Assembly: GCF_002093975.1 (NCBI RefSeq)
Contig: NZ_KZ084325.1
Span: 186,001-250,000, forward strand
Direction of reading: 5' to 3'
Length of the DNA stretch: 64,000 bases
From: Thermoactinospora rubra
Lineage (GTDB): Bacteria; Actinomycetota; Actinomycetes; Streptosporangiales; Streptosporangiaceae
Shown: one piece after another, positions 63,601 to 64,000 of the stretch
How the letters are laid out: the number at the start of each line of letters is the position of its first letter
Position numbering within the stretch: the first letter of the stretch is position 1
Position numbers and translations under genes: made by a program
The notes under the pieces: generated by a model
What the model was told of the DNA's origin: nothing
The model's database searches: none
The model's input: only the letters and a program-made list of their open reading frames with translations

Positions 63601-64000
63601 AGAGACCGGCTGCCTGGCGCAGGGCCTCGGCCCGGTCGGTCGACTCCCAGGAGAAGCCCTCCCGCCCGAAGTGCCCGTAGGCGGCGGTCTCGGAGTAGAT
63701 CGGCCGCAGCAGGTCGAGGTCGCGGATGATCGCCGCCGGGCGCAGGTCGAACACCTGGAGCACCGCGTCCTGGATGCGCTCCACCGGCACCTGCTCGGTC
63801 CCGAAGGTCTCCACGAACAGGCCCACCGGGTGGGCCTTGCCGATGGCGTAAGCCACCTGCACCTCGCAGCGGTCGGCCAGCCCGGCGGCCACCACGTTCT
63901 TGGCCACCCACCGCATCGCGTACGCGGCCGACCGGTCGACCTTCGAGGGGTCCTTGCCGGAGAAGGCGCCGCCGCCGTGGCGGGCCATGCCGCCGTAGGT
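63599..64000 (-). CDS. metK: S-adenosylmethionine synthetase, C-terminal part
   Basis: Only the last 133 codons lie inside the window; the gene continues past the right edge. [20 protein letters not shown] (the P-loop-like phosphate-binding region) and [22 protein letters not shown] are diagnostic for MetK, followed by [21 protein letters not shown]. It makes SAM from methionine and ATP, the methyl donor for RsmH, RsmB and others here. metK upstream of priA is the usual actinobacterial order. Confidence 0.96.
   Translation of the reverse strand, partial: TYGGMARHGGGAFSGKDPSKVDRSAAYAMRWVAKNVVAAGLADRCEVQVAYAIGKAHPVGLFVETFGTEQVPVERIQDAVLQVFDLRPAAIIRDLDLLRPIYSETAAYGHFGREGFSWESTDRAEALRQAAGL

Overview
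The DNA has the high G+C content, extreme third-position bias, frequent GTG/TTG starts and GGAGG-type ribosome sites of a filamentous actinomycete. The gene content (division cluster without ftsA, wag31/divIVA and sepF, F420-dependent LLM oxidoreductase, DUF3040, ribM inside the riboflavin operon) suits an actinomycete of the Streptosporangiales type. That placement is an inference from gene order and protein style; no rRNA gene is present to confirm it. No tRNA, rRNA, insertion sequence or CRISPR array was recognised.

Layout. (1) 1-3285: ileS, with the tail of a probable T-box leader at the left edge and a strong intrinsic terminator after it. (2) 3329-23957, minus strand: the division and cell-wall (dcw) cluster, read in transcription order as mraZ, rsmH, ftsL, ftsI, murE, murF, mraY, murD, ftsW, murG, murC, ftsQ, ftsZ, yggS, sepF, yggT, divIVA. 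Most mur/fts genes overlap by ATGA or GTGA, so translation is coupled. mraZ is preceded by a four-box MraZ operator. The pgeF/yfiH gene usually found between ftsZ and yggS is not there; a 576-base stretch with structured inverted repeats takes its place. A two-TM protein with a pair of Cys-rich modules lies beyond divIVA. (3) 24477-29239, plus strand: moxR, DUF58 and transglutaminase (TgpA-like) operon, divergent from mraZ. (4) 29285-35959: DUF3040 protein, dinB with a LexA-like box, a methyltransferase, an MmcQ/YjbR protein, efp-nusB, a receptor-type pseudokinase, and a divergent nitronate monooxygenase.

(5) 36015-47755: dctA-like symporter, LLM oxidoreductase, a membrane-anchored exo/endonuclease/phosphatase-family protein, then one long minus-strand operon carrying molybdenum-hydroxylase maturation genes (coxD-, coxE-, xdhC- and mocA-like) with a complete sugar-type ABC importer between xdhC and mocA, and a PH-domain membrane protein. 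(6) 47767-51331: riboflavin operon ribE-ribM-ribBA-ribH under an FMN riboswitch, with an unusual 118-codon leader reading frame between the riboswitch and ribE and an 18-bp perfect palindrome in the probable promoter. (7) 51334-54236: accessory island with a DUF2236 oxygenase-like gene and, on the other strand, a three-gene cassette (helical protein, Rubisco-activase-like AAA+ ATPase, possible HORMA-like protein). (8) 54229-64000: rpe, rsmB, fmt, def, two tandem paralogs of unknown function, priA and the 3' part of metK.

The regions most worth following are the Rca-like/HORMA-like cassette, the riboswitch leader of ribE, and the Mo-maturation/ABC operon. Smaller clear signals are the GXHH active site of IleRS, the MraZ operator, the LexA-like box at dinB and the pseudokinase. 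Start codons were chosen from ribosome-site spacing and family length; where these disagree the entry says so.
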